From NCBI GenBank assembly GCA_004296815.1, contig SCVT01000347.1:1-18142 (forward strand): a stretch of 18,142 nucleotides of DNA. Direction: 5' to 3'. The notes below the pieces were generated by a model. It did no database searches and was not told the DNA's origin. It saw only the letters and a program-made list of their open reading frames with translations. Positions 1-7,498 of this stretch are shown in pieces. Position numbers and translations under genes: made by a program. The stretch's first letter is position 1, and every line of letters starts with the position of its first letter. This DNA is from Reyranella sp. (GTDB lineage: Bacteria; Pseudomonadota; Alphaproteobacteria; Reyranellales; Reyranellaceae).

Positions 1-467
1 ACTTCCTCGGCGCGATAGAGCATGAAGCCCGCCACGACCTTGAAGCCGCGGCGGCCCGTGAACATCGCGAAGTCCGGATCGTCGTAGGGCAGCGTCGCCT
101 TCCCCGAGGTCTCGCGCTGCCAGACGATGTCGGTGGCTGGCCCGGGCACCGGCATGGCGCTGCGGATCCAGTGCGCGTCGAACAGCAGCTCGAAGCCTCG
201 GCGCGAGAGGTCGAGCGTGCCGAAACTGTCCTTCACCGACCAGCGGCCGGGCAGGTTCGACTTCTGCAGGATCGCGACCGTGGCGCGCTGCTCCTCGAGC
301 GCGGTGTCGCCGATCGCGAGAGAAACGGCGTTGGGATAGAAGCGCGGCACCGTCTCGGCATTGACCCACATGTGCGGCAGGAAGCGCCCCGCCTTGCCGT
401 GGGCGCGACAGACCGCATCGCACCAGCGCGCGTTGTTGAGGGCTGCTGCGAGGGTCCAGTCCTTCAG
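1..467 (-). CDS. Hypothetical protein, cut by left edge (CTG start, possibly GNAT-like)
   Basis: This frame is open from the window edge to the end of the permease gene, and 155 residues are visible. It has no ATG until residue 33, but the homology-like text begins well before that, with [21 protein letters not shown] place the start at a CTG whose last two bases share the permease TGA (CTGA overlap). A Shine-Dalgarno-like AGAGGAAG lies 7 nt upstream. The visible part is soluble, with no signal peptide or membrane segment. Recognisable stretches are WCDAVCRAHG, FYPNAVSL, WSVKDSF and LLFDAHWI. From memory, similar phrases occur in uncharacterised actinobacterial and proteobacterial proteins with a GNAT-like fold, but this cannot be confirmed here. 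It is the last gene seen of the minus-strand operon. The coding call is fairly firm, the start is moderate and the function is unknown. Confidence 0.68.
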   Translation of the reverse strand, partial: MKDWTLAAALNNARWCDAVCRAHGKAGRFLPHMWVNAETVPRFYPNAVSLAIGDTALEEQRATVAILQKSNLPGRWSVKDSFGTLDLSRRGFELLFDAHWIRSAMPVPGPATDIVWQRETSGKATLPYDDPDFAMFTGRRGFKVVAGFMLYRAEE

Positions 468-1432
468 GCGCGCACTTCCTCTCGCTGGAAGATCACATAG
501 GCCGCGGCGAACACGACGATCATGCCGGCGATCAGTCCCGTCACCTGCGGCCAGATCAGGAGCAGGCTCTGGTCGAAGGGCAGCGGCGCTCCCATGATCG
601 CGCCCCGCATCTGGCTGGGCAGCATCGGTCCCAGGGTCCGCGTCTCGGGCGCGAGCAGGCCGAGCACCGCCTCGCTGAACAGCGTGCCGGGCGACAGGCG
701 CATCAGGCCGAGGCCGACCGACTGCAGGGCCACATAGTCGTCGACCGTCCTGATCTCCGACGGCGCGAAGCCGACCAGCAGGGCGCCGGCGAGCTGCGGC
801 CACAGGATGAAGAAGAAGAGCCAGACGCCCAGCGCGCAGAGCGCCGAGGTCGCGGTCGAGCGGAAGATCACCGAGAACAGGATGGCGATGGCGAGCCACA
901 CGCCGCCATAGGCGATGGCCACCAGCAGGAAGCTGAGACCGCGCGCCACCTCGACGCCGCGCGGCGGCACGCCGAGCAGGATGAGGCCGGCGCCCAGCAC
1001 GATGAGCCAAAGTGCCACCAGCGCCACGGCGAGCGTCGCGAGGCCGCCGAGGAATTTCCCGAGCAGCAGGGCGTCGCGGTAGATCGGCTGCGACAGGACA
1101 CGGCTGAGCGTGCGGCGGTTGAACTCGCTGTTGACCGAGTCGAAGCCCAGCCCGATCGCCATCAGCGGGATGATGAAGTTGAGCGCCGCGGTGAAGGAGA
1201 TGCCGACCTGCTCCGGCTCCAGGGTGAAGATGCGCAGGAAGATGAAGGAGTTGGGATCGACCGCGCTCCGCAGGGTCTGCAGCGACGTCGCAACCGGGAA
1301 TGCGCCGAACACGATGACGAACAGCATGAGCACCATCATGCGGGCGCTCGAAAGATGGTCGGAGAACTCCTTCATGAAGACCGGCCCGAGACCGGTGAAG
1401 GGCGAGCCCTCGCGTGCTGCCTTACGCTGCAT
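464..1432 (-). CDS. ABC-2 type transporter permease
   Basis: This 322-residue integral membrane protein is predicted to form the channel of an ABC exporter together with the ATPase encoded just upstream. About six hydrophobic segments can be seen, near residues 31-51, 78-98, 122-153, 165-190, 195-220 and 288-314. This matches the ABC-2 layout. The loop after segment 2 carries the family-typical sequence E104-F-N-R-R-T followed by a Q-P-I-Y-R stretch and GK (to about 127). That loop usually contacts the ATPase. A large extracytoplasmic loop spans roughly 220-288. The start overlaps the end of the ATPase gene by 11 bp, which indicates translational coupling. The substrate cannot be read from sequence. 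The NEW3-like partner upstream suggests a Gld- or Nat-like exporter acting at the envelope, which is inference. Confidence 0.9.
   Translation of the reverse strand: MQRKAAREGSPFTGLGPVFMKEFSDHLSSARMMVLMLFVIVFGAFPVATSLQTLRSAVDPNSFIFLRIFTLEPEQVGISFTAALNFIIPLMAIGLGFDSVNSEFNRRTLSRVLSQPIYRDALLLGKFLGGLATLAVALVALWLIVLGAGLILLGVPPRGVEVARGLSFLLVAIAYGGVWLAIAILFSVIFRSTATSALCALGVWLFFFILWPQLAGALLVGFAPSEIRTVDDYVALQSVGLGLMRLSPGTLFSEAVLGLLAPETRTLGPMLPSQMRGAIMGAPLPFDQSLLLIWPQVTGLIAGMIVVFAAAYVIFQREEVRA
475..482 (-). promoter_or_regulatory. Ribosome binding site for the CTG-started gene
   Basis: On the minus strand this reads AGAGGAAG. It lies inside the last codons of the ABC permease gene and ends 7 nt before the CTG at 467-465. 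It is the main reason for choosing CTG over the internal ATG at 371-369, which would discard about 32 natural-looking residues. Confidence 0.5.
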
Positions 1433-2360
1433 GGCGGGCTTCCTGGAAATAGCGCGTGTAGACCTCTTCGAGGCTGGGCTGCAGGTCGGCGAGCCTGGTC
1501 AGCGACCCGCCCGAGGAGACGATGCGCTGGGCCACCGCGGCGCGCACGTCGCGGTCGGCAACGACGCGCCAGGTCCCCGCGCCCTCCTCCGTCACCCGCT
1601 GCACGCCCTCGACGCCGCGCAGCGTGGCAGCCACATCGATGCCCGAGGCCTCGACCTGCAGCGGATGGCCGGCGCCCAGCACCTGGTTGGCGAGCTCCAC
1701 GACGGTGCCCATCAGGGCGATGTCGCCCTTGTTGAACAGCGCCACGCGATCGCAGACGCTTTGCACGCGGTCGAGCAGATGCGAGGACAGCAGCACGGCG
1801 ACGTTGAGGCGCTTGAGGCCGCGGATCATCTCCAGCAGCTCGAAAGTCGCGTGCGGGTCGAGGCCGGAGGTCGGCTCGTCGAGGATCGCGACCTCGGCCT
1901 TCTTCATCACGATCTCTGCGATGCCAAGGCGCTGGCGCATGCCGCGCGAGAAGGTGGCGACGCGCTTGTCGGCGACGTCGTCGAGATTGACCGACTTCAG
2001 CGACTCCATGATGCGCTCGGTCGCCTCGCGGCGCGGGATGTCGAGCAGGCGCGCGGTGTAGGCAAGGTTCTCGCGCGCCGTCAGGTGGTCGTAGAAGCCC
2101 ACGGCATCGGGCAGGTAGCCGACGCGGCGCTTGACCTCGAGCGGCTGGCGCACCGGATCGAAGCCCAGCACGCTCACCGAGCCGCCGCTCGTCTCGGTGA
2201 GGCCGAGCAGCATCAGGATCGTCGTCGTCTTGCCCGCGCCGTTCGGGCCCAGCAGGCCGAAGATCTCGCCGCGACGGATGTCGAGGTCGATCGCGTTCAC
2301 GGCACGCTGCGCGCCGTAGAGCTTCAGCAGCCCGCGCGCCTCGATGACGTTGTCGCTCAT
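1422..2360 (-). CDS. ABC transporter ATP-binding protein
   Basis: This 312-residue nucleotide-binding subunit powers the adjacent ABC-2 permease. Walker A is GPNGAGKTT (residues 38-46). The signature is [10 protein letters not shown] (137-146), a variant of LSGGQ common in NatA/CcmA-like exporters. Walker B is VAILDE (157-162), followed by SGLDP, and the switch histidine is H194 in LLSSH. Residues after about 225 form the C-terminal extension typical of GldA/NatA-type ATPases. The ATG at 2360 is chosen because the protein then opens with [16 protein letters not shown], the normal N-terminus of the family. An upstream extension to 2450 would read through the NEW3 gene in a low-complexity Arg/Gly frame. 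The gap to the NEW3 gene is 8 bp and the overlap with the permease is 11 bp. The family call is certain and the cargo is unknown. Confidence 0.95.
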   Translation of the reverse strand: MSDNVIEARGLLKLYGAQRAVNAIDLDIRRGEIFGLLGPNGAGKTTTILMLLGLTETSGGSVSVLGFDPVRQPLEVKRRVGYLPDAVGFYDHLTARENLAYTARLLDIPRREATERIMESLKSVNLDDVADKRVATFSRGMRQRLGIAEIVMKKAEVAILDEPTSGLDPHATFELLEMIRGLKRLNVAVLLSSHLLDRVQSVCDRVALFNKGDIALMGTVVELANQVLGAGHPLQVEASGIDVAATLRGVEGVQRVTEEGAGTWRVVADRDVRAAVAQRIVSSGGSLTRLADLQPSLEEVYTRYFQEARHAA

Positions 2361-2368
2361 ACCAGGCT

Positions 2369-3532
2369 CTAGCGGCGCCCGAAGCGCGCGACCGCGCCCA
2401 GCAGCACCAGCAGCGCGACGGCGATGATGCCGATGCCCACCAGGCCCCACAGTGTCGAGGTCGTGACGGTGATGCGGAAGTCGGCCGAGGCCTGCTCGCC
2501 GCGGCCATTGGCGCGGAACGAGGCGACATAGTCGCCGGCGATCGCCTTGTCGGCCGGCGTCACCGAAACCTGCACGTCCTTCTTGTCGTTGGGCGCCACC
2601 GAGGCGATCGTCTTCGGATTGAACTCGATCTTCCAGTTGGCGGGCACGGTGCCCGACATCTCGACTTCCTCGACCGGCGCGGTGCCGTCGTTGGAGACGA
2701 CCAGCGTGTAGGAGGAAGCCTTGCCGATCTCGGCCTCGCCCGAGAGGCGGCCGTCCTTGGTCGAGAGCGCGAGGCGCCCCTGCCCGCTCACCTGCAGGGT
2801 GACGCGCAGCTCGGCGGTGGCGCCCTCGGCCGCGACCTTGACCAGCACGGGATAGTCGCCCGCCTTCACGTCGCGCGGCGGCGTCACCTTGACCTTCACG
2901 TCCTTGGTCTGGCCGGCCTCGATCGGGATCGAGCTGATCTCGTTGGAGCCGTAGCCCTCGGTGAAGGTGCTCTGGAAGTTGGCCGGACCCTGCGCCGACA
3001 GCGCCACGGTCAGGTCCTTGCCCGAGTCGTTGCCCACGGTCAGCGTGTACTCGAAGGCCGAGCGCGGCGTGCCGCGCAGCGACGGCAGGCGCGACTTGAG
3101 GCTGAGCTTGGCCGGCGCCTCGGTGCCGACGGTGAGCGTGAGCGGCAGGGTCGCCTGCTGGAACTGCTGGCCCTTCGCGCTCAGCACGATGTTGCTGGAG
3201 CCTGGCTTGGCATCCTTCGGCACCTCGACGCGGAGCTGGACCGTGACGTCCTGGTTGACGCCGACCATCACCGAGCCGACCGGCTGCCCGCCGCCCAGCA
3301 TGTCGACCTTCCAGCCCTGCGGCACGCCCGCCAGCGACAGCGCCAGCGGCTCGGGCATGAGGCCGGCATTGTTGACCTTGACCCGGATGGTCGTGGTCTC
3401 ACCCGCCCGCACGGTCTGCGAGGGGAAGTCGGTCAGCAGGAACAGGCCCTTCATGCCGGGCGGATCGCCCTGCGCGTGCGCGGCGACCGCCGGCAGGAGG
3501 AGCAGTGCGAGGAGAGCGATCAGTCGGCGCAT
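2369..3532 (-). CDS. Exported NEW3-like beta-sandwich protein with C-terminal membrane anchor
   Basis: This protein has 387 residues. An N-terminal signal peptide ([20 protein letters not shown], likely cut after AHA at 20) is followed by three consecutive immunoglobulin-like modules at about 30-136, 141-249 and 253-358. Each has NEW3-style signatures: an N/D-x-G turn ([18 protein letters not shown]), a VP.x.W or P...K segment, a KPGS/KAGDY/IAGDY turn, and a terminal beta strand (LTLTV, LRVTLQV, FRITVTT). A single membrane helix at about 361-380 ends in a positive tail (RFGRR), so the modules should face the periplasm. NEW3-domain proteins of this kind (COG1470-like) are often encoded beside ABC-2 exporters. 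Here the ATPase follows 8 bp downstream. The likely role is as a periplasmic accessory of that exporter. The domain call is good and the role is inferred. Confidence 0.88.
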   Translation of the reverse strand: MRRLIALLALLLLPAVAAHAQGDPPGMKGLFLLTDFPSQTVRAGETTTIRVKVNNAGLMPEPLALSLAGVPQGWKVDMLGGGQPVGSVMVGVNQDVTVQLRVEVPKDAKPGSSNIVLSAKGQQFQQATLPLTLTVGTEAPAKLSLKSRLPSLRGTPRSAFEYTLTVGNDSGKDLTVALSAQGPANFQSTFTEGYGSNEISSIPIEAGQTKDVKVKVTPPRDVKAGDYPVLVKVAAEGATAELRVTLQVSGQGRLALSTKDGRLSGEAEIGKASSYTLVVSNDGTAPVEEVEMSGTVPANWKIEFNPKTIASVAPNDKKDVQVSVTPADKAIAGDYVASFRANGRGEQASADFRITVTTSTLWGLVGIGIIAVALLVLLGAVARFGRR

Positions 3533-3556
3533 CGGGGTAATCCTGCGTCTGTTGGG

Positions 3557-4171
3557 TCAGGCGGCCGCGCTGGGGCGGGCCTTCATGCGGCCGAACCAGG
3601 CCGTGAGGTTCTTGTTGGCGGGGTCGAGCGGCTGGCCGACCTGGCCCATGAAATCGACGAAGGCGAACAGCATGATGTCGGCCATGGTGAGCTTGTCGCC
3701 ACCGACGAAGGGCTTGGAGCCCATCAGTTCGTCGAGCCAGGCGAGCTTCTTGCGCGCCGTTTCCTTGAGGCCCGCGGCAGCCTCGGGAATGCAGTGGATG
3801 CGGTTCTGGAACATTTTCAGGCCTTCGGCGAAGCGGAAGCCGTTGGCCGCCGGCTCGACGATGTTGAGGTCGATGCGGCGCACCCACATGCGGGTCTTGG
3901 CGCGTTCCTCGGCGGTGTTGCCGATCAGCGAGGGCGTGTCCTTCTTGATCTCGTCGACGTACTCGCAGATCGCCGTGATCTCGGCCAGCACCGAGCCGTC
4001 GTCGAGCTCCAGCGCCGGGCACTGGCCGGCCGGATTGACCTTGAGGTAGGGCTCCTTGCGGTTCTCGCCGCCACGCAGGTCGACGTCGACCTTCGGCACA
4101 TCGAAGCCCTTCTCGGCCATGAACATGCGGACCATGCGCGGGTTGGGGCCGACCGAATTGTAGAACTTCAT
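3557..4171 (-). CDS. Glutathione S-transferase family protein
   Basis: This 204-residue cytosolic protein has the normal length for the family. The thioredoxin-like N-terminal domain occupies about residues 1-80. It has MKFYNSVGPNPRMVRMF, where Ser/Asn near residues 5-6 are possible glutathione-activating residues, then the cis-proline loop VNPAGQCPAL and LAEITAICEYVDE. The usual E-S glutathione contact is E-I here. The all-helical C-terminal domain carries the N-capping box LTMADIMLFAFVDF. Members conjugate or isomerise electrophiles with glutathione; the substrate is not predictable. The start is well supported by GGGAGG 8 nt upstream of the ATG. It lies 37 bp downstream of the alcohol dehydrogenase gene and 24 bp upstream of the NEW3 gene, inside the same run. 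This fits detoxification linked to the neighbouring catabolic genes, which is inference. Confidence 0.93.
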   Translation of the reverse strand: MKFYNSVGPNPRMVRMFMAEKGFDVPKVDVDLRGGENRKEPYLKVNPAGQCPALELDDGSVLAEITAICEYVDEIKKDTPSLIGNTAEERAKTRMWVRRIDLNIVEPAANGFRFAEGLKMFQNRIHCIPEAAAGLKETARKKLAWLDELMGSKPFVGGDKLTMADIMLFAFVDFMGQVGQPLDPANKNLTAWFGRMKARPSAAA

Positions 4172-4179
4172 GTTGTTTC

Positions 4180-4185
4180 CTCCCG
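4180..4185 (-). promoter_or_regulatory. Strong ribosome binding site for the GST gene
   Basis: On the minus strand this reads GGGAGG, 8 nt before the ATG at 4171. It is one of the clearest Shine-Dalgarno sequences in the window and fixes the GST start. Confidence 0.65.
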
Positions 4186-4208
4186 AATGCCCTGAAGCGC
4201 TATCAAAG

Positions 4209-5228
4209 TCAGCGCCACGGCTCCACGAGAATTTTCGTGTGCCGCTCGGGGTTGGCCAGCTCCTCGAACGCCCCCTTCACCCCGTCCAGCCCGACCTTGC
4301 CGGTGATCAGCGCATCGGCCTCGACCTGGCCCTCGGCCAGGAGGCGGAGGCAGCGCGCGAACTCTTCGGGCGTGTAGCCCAGCACGAACTGGACCGAGAG
4401 CTCCTTCAGGATGCCGAACAGCGGTTCGATGCGGTCGGGCTCCATGCAGACACCCGCCACGACGACCCGGGCATCCTTGGGCGCCGCCTCGAAGACCTGC
4501 TGCAGCAGGCCCGGCACGCCGACGCATTCGAAGATCACCGCCCGCCTGCCCGCCGCGAGCTTCGCGTAAGGTGACTCCTTCTTGGGGTCGATCACGATGT
4601 CGGCGCCCATCTTCGCCGCAAGCTCGCGGCGCTTGGGCGAGAAGTCGGCGGCGATGATCGGGTGCACGCCCTTGAGGCGCAGGCCGACGATGGCCGCGAG
4701 GCCGACCGGTCCGCAGCCGATCACCAGCGGCTGGTCGCCCTCCTTGAGGTCCGCCTTCTCGACGGCATGGATGCCGACGGCCAGCGGCTCGGTCAGCGCC
4801 GCATGCTCGGCCGACAGGCCGTTCGGCACCGCGAGCAGCAGCGACTCGGCCAGCACCATGCGCTCGCCGAAGCCGCCGGGGAAATCGTTGGAGTAGCCCA
4901 CCGTGCGATGGCCTTCGGCCTGCGGGATCACCGGCATGGAGCAGACGAGCGTGCCCGCCTTCAGCTTGCGCTCGGTGCCGGGACCGTAATCCAGCACCTC
5001 GCCGCAGAACTCGTGGCCGAACACGACGTCGCGCGAGAGATCGAGCGGCGCGCGGCCCGGAACGCGCTTCGAGAGTTCGGTCATGTGGACCGCGTGCTTG
5101 GCATAGTGCAGGTCCGAGCCGCAGATGCCGCAGCACAGCGTCTTCACCAGCACCTGCCCTGCCGCCGGCACGGGCTCCGGCACCTCGGCGACCATCATGC
5201 CCCCGCTGCGGAAGACGGCGGCCCTCAT
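4209..5228 (-). CDS. Zinc-binding alcohol dehydrogenase family protein (MDR)
   Basis: This 339-residue medium-chain dehydrogenase probably oxidises an alcohol or polyol using NAD. The GroES-like domain holds the catalytic zinc set: C36 in CGICGSD, H72-E73 in GHEFCGEV and E147 in LTEPLAVG. The Rossmann motif GCGPVGLAAI (171-180) is followed by D195 at the end of the second strand, which favours NAD over NADP. The structural-zinc lobe, normally four closely spaced cysteines after about residue 90, is absent. Only C96 lies there, before IPQAEGHRTVGYSNDFPGG. The start at 5228 is chosen because MRAAVFRSGG begins the fold. It forms an ATGA overlap with the hydrolase stop, which indicates coupled translation. 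Upstream in-frame ATGs read through the hydrolase gene as nonsense. The family is secure and the substrate is unknown. Confidence 0.92.
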   Translation of the reverse strand: MRAAVFRSGGMMVAEVPEPVPAAGQVLVKTLCCGICGSDLHYAKHAVHMTELSKRVPGRAPLDLSRDVVFGHEFCGEVLDYGPGTERKLKAGTLVCSMPVIPQAEGHRTVGYSNDFPGGFGERMVLAESLLLAVPNGLSAEHAALTEPLAVGIHAVEKADLKEGDQPLVIGCGPVGLAAIVGLRLKGVHPIIAADFSPKRRELAAKMGADIVIDPKKESPYAKLAAGRRAVIFECVGVPGLLQQVFEAAPKDARVVVAGVCMEPDRIEPLFGILKELSVQFVLGYTPEEFARCLRLLAEGQVEADALITGKVGLDGVKGAFEELANPERHTKILVEPWR

Positions 5229-6112
5229 TTGATGAAGTCCTTCGTCGTCGCCACGAAATCGTCGAGCCGGTCGTGGTGCACCCAGTGGCCGGCATTGTCG
5301 AACTCCACGACCTTCGCGGTCTTGAAGTGCTTGATGCGGCCGTCCTTCTCCGGGTTCGAGGCCCAGCTCTCCTTGCCGTAGACCAGCAGCGACGGGCAGG
5401 AGATCTGCGTCCACAGATGCTCGATGTCACCGTAGCTCATGTCGTAGGGCGGCCAGGCGCGGACATAGTTGTCGAACTTCCAGCTGTAGGTGCCGTCCTC
5501 GTTCTGGTTGACGCCCTGCTGCGTGAGGTGGCGCGCCTGGTCGGCGGAGAGATGCTTGTTCTCCTCCTGCATGCGCTTGAAGGCGTCCTCGATGGTCGCG
5601 TACTTGCGCGACGAGCGGCCCGAGAGCTTGCGCTGCTCGTCGACCCATTCACGCATGCGCACGTCCATCGCCTTGGTGCCGCGCTCGGCGATCACCTTGG
5701 GCGACGGGCCGAGGCCCTCGATCGCCACCAGCTTGCGCACCTTGTCGGGATAGATGCCGGAGTAGCGCAGGCAGATGTTGCCGCCCAGCGAATGGGCCAC
5801 GATCGTCACGGGCGCCAGTGCCTGCTGATGGATCAGCTGGGCGAGATCGTAGATGTAGGCCGCCATCGAGTAGTTGCCGTCGGGCGACCACTGGCTGTCG
5901 CCGTGCCCGCGCAGGTCGGGGCAGATGATGTGCCAGTCCTTGCGCAGCGCCTGCGCGACCCAATCCCAATTCCGGCAATGGTCGCGGCCACCGTGGACCA
6001 GGAGCAGCGGCGGCGCTTCCGGGTTGCCCCAGTCGACATAGTGAAGACGCAGACGCTGGGAGAAAAAGACGCGGGAAGTGGGCCCCGGCATACCGTTCAG
6101 AGTGGGAGTCAT
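5225..6112 (-). CDS. Alpha/beta hydrolase
   Basis: This 295-residue alpha/beta-hydrolase-fold enzyme probably cleaves an ester, lactone or C-C bond in the cytoplasm, as no signal peptide is visible. The oxyanion-hole motif LLLVHGGRDH is at 36-45. The nucleophile elbow is AHSLGGN (S108) and the catalytic histidine is H276 in NAGHWVHH. At the usual acid position after LLVYG the sequence is KESW, so E248 is the likely acid in place of the commoner Asp. A cap region with many charged residues spans about 140-235. The gene heads the minus-strand run and overlaps the dehydrogenase gene by 4 bp. AGAGGA lies a few bases before its ATG. The divergent oxygenase gene begins 47 bp away, and a shared catabolic pathway is plausible but not shown. 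Confidence 0.93.
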   Translation of the reverse strand: MTPTLNGMPGPTSRVFFSQRLRLHYVDWGNPEAPPLLLVHGGRDHCRNWDWVAQALRKDWHIICPDLRGHGDSQWSPDGNYSMAAYIYDLAQLIHQQALAPVTIVAHSLGGNICLRYSGIYPDKVRKLVAIEGLGPSPKVIAERGTKAMDVRMREWVDEQRKLSGRSSRKYATIEDAFKRMQEENKHLSADQARHLTQQGVNQNEDGTYSWKFDNYVRAWPPYDMSYGDIEHLWTQISCPSLLVYGKESWASNPEKDGRIKHFKTAKVVEFDNAGHWVHHDRLDDFVATTKDFIK

Positions 6113-6159
6113 GCGGTCCTCTATAGCGAAAAGCGGCGGATTGCGTCACTCTTGGCGCC

Positions 6160-7494
6160 ATGATGAGCCGCGAGCAGAACGAGCTGATGACCCGGGTCGG
6201 ACCGGGCACCAAGTGCGGCGCGCTGATGCGCCACTACTGGCATCCCGTGGGGCTGGCCGACGAGCTGCCGGCCGAGCGGCCGGCCAAGGCGGTGCGCGTG
6301 CTGGGCCAGGATTTCGTGCTGTTCCGCGACGAGCGCGGCCGCCACGGGCTGCTCGACCGCGACTGCCCGCACCGCGGAGCGGACCTCGCCTACGGCCGCC
6401 TAGAGAACGGCGGGCTGCGCTGCCTGTTCCACGGCTGGCTGTTCGACGTCGACGGCAAGTGCCTGGAGACGCCGGCCGAGCCTGAAGGCAGCGTGCTCTG
6501 CCAGAAGGTTCGGCAGAAGAGCTACCCGGTGGTCGTGAAGAACGGCATCGTCTTCGCGTACCTGGGCGAAGGTGAAGCGCCCGCCTTCCCCGACTTCGAC
6601 TGCTATCTGGCGCCCGGCACGCACGCTTTCGCCTTCAAGGGACTGATCGACTGCAACTGGCTGCAGGCGCTGGAGGTCGGCATCGATCCCGCGCACGCCT
6701 CGTACCTTCACCGCTTCTACGAGGACGAGGAGCCGTCGGGCGACAAGTACGGCCGCCAGTTCCGCGCCGACTCCGCCGACTCCAACATTCCGATGACGCG
6801 AATGATGCGCGAGTATGGCCGACCGACCATCGACGTCGAGGCGACCGACTACGGCATGCGCCTCTTCGCGCTGCGCAAGATCAGCGAGCAGCACACGCAC
6901 GTGCGCGTGACCAACCTCGTCTTCCCCTACGCCTTCGTCATCCCGATGAGCCCGACGATGACGATCACGCAGTGGCATGTGCCGATCGATGACGAGAGCT
7001 GCTACTGGTACGCGATCTTCACCAGCTTCACAGATCCGGTCGATCACCAGAACATGCGCGACATGCGGCTGAAGCTCTACGAGCTGCCGGACTATCGGCC
7101 GCGCCTCGGCAAGCACAACCAGTACGGCTACAACATCGGCGAGCAGAAGACGCAGACCTATACGGGCATGGGCTTCGACATCAACGTCCACGACCAGTGG
7201 GCGATCGAAGGCCAGGGCAAGATCCAGGACCGGACGCGCGAGCATCTCGGCTACAGCGACCGCGCGATCGTCGCCTACCGCCGCCTGCTGCTCTCCTCGA
7301 TCGGCCAGGTGGCGGACGGCAAGAAGCCCCTGATGTGGCTGGACGCCGAGCGCGCCGCGAAGGTGCGCGGACCCGTCACGGTCGACGGCATGGGACCGAC
7401 CAACGGCTGGCAGTCTTACTGGAAGGAATTCGACGCGCGGCGGCGCAGCAGTTCGAGCTGGGCAGCCTCGACGCGCTCGCCGCTCGTTGCCTGA
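6160..7494 (+). CDS. Rieske 2Fe-2S aromatic ring-hydroxylating oxygenase, alpha subunit
   Basis: This 444-residue oxygenase resembles the phthalate 4,5-dioxygenase/VanA class of Rieske enzymes. These hydroxylate or O/N-dealkylate aromatic substrates using electrons from a separate reductase. The Rieske cluster ligands are C69 and H71 (CPHRGADLAYG) and C88 and H91 (CLFHGW). The mononuclear iron motif is GIDPAHASYLH, with D176, H179 and H184. N-terminal TRVGPGTKCGALMRHYWHPV is characteristic of the class. ATGATG at the start makes residue 1 or 2 equally possible, and no Shine-Dalgarno is visible. The last 20 residues are Ser/Arg-rich. No reductase, ferredoxin or beta subunit is encoded in the window, so electrons must come from elsewhere. 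A glutamine-synthetase-like gene follows after 4 nt, pointing to a nitrogen-containing substrate (inference). Confidence 0.94.
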   Translation: MMSREQNELMTRVGPGTKCGALMRHYWHPVGLADELPAERPAKAVRVLGQDFVLFRDERGRHGLLDRDCPHRGADLAYGRLENGGLRCLFHGWLFDVDGKCLETPAEPEGSVLCQKVRQKSYPVVVKNGIVFAYLGEGEAPAFPDFDCYLAPGTHAFAFKGLIDCNWLQALEVGIDPAHASYLHRFYEDEEPSGDKYGRQFRADSADSNIPMTRMMREYGRPTIDVEATDYGMRLFALRKISEQHTHVRVTNLVFPYAFVIPMSPTMTITQWHVPIDDESCYWYAIFTSFTDPVDHQNMRDMRLKLYELPDYRPRLGKHNQYGYNIGEQKTQTYTGMGFDINVHDQWAIEGQGKIQDRTREHLGYSDRAIVAYRRLLLSSIGQVADGKKPLMWLDAERAAKVRGPVTVDGMGPTNGWQSYWKEFDARRRSSSSWAASTRSPLVA

Positions 7495-7498
7495 TCCT

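Noticed and set aside
137..144. The ABC signature sequence differs from LSGGQ (FSRGMRQR in the ATPase protein; numbers here are residues, not bases).
   Set aside because: S-x-G-M-x-Q/R-R signatures are normal in NatA/CcmA-like exporter ATPases, so this is not a defect.
1110..2372. A 420-codon open frame on the plus strand opposite the permease and ATPase genes.
   Set aside because: It is a high-GC antisense shadow. It is rich in Arg, His and Ala with no domain, while the minus strand encodes clear ABC motifs.
2361..2450. A 30-codon N-terminal extension of the ABC ATPase.
   Set aside because: It overlaps the NEW3 gene, is Arg/Gly low-complexity, and the family N-terminus begins at the ATG at 2360.
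6113..6159. CTATAG in the 47-bp hydrolase-oxygenase gap as a -10 promoter element.
   Set aside because: No matching -35 at suitable spacing or repeated operator is seen on either strand. The gap must contain promoters but none can be placed with confidence.
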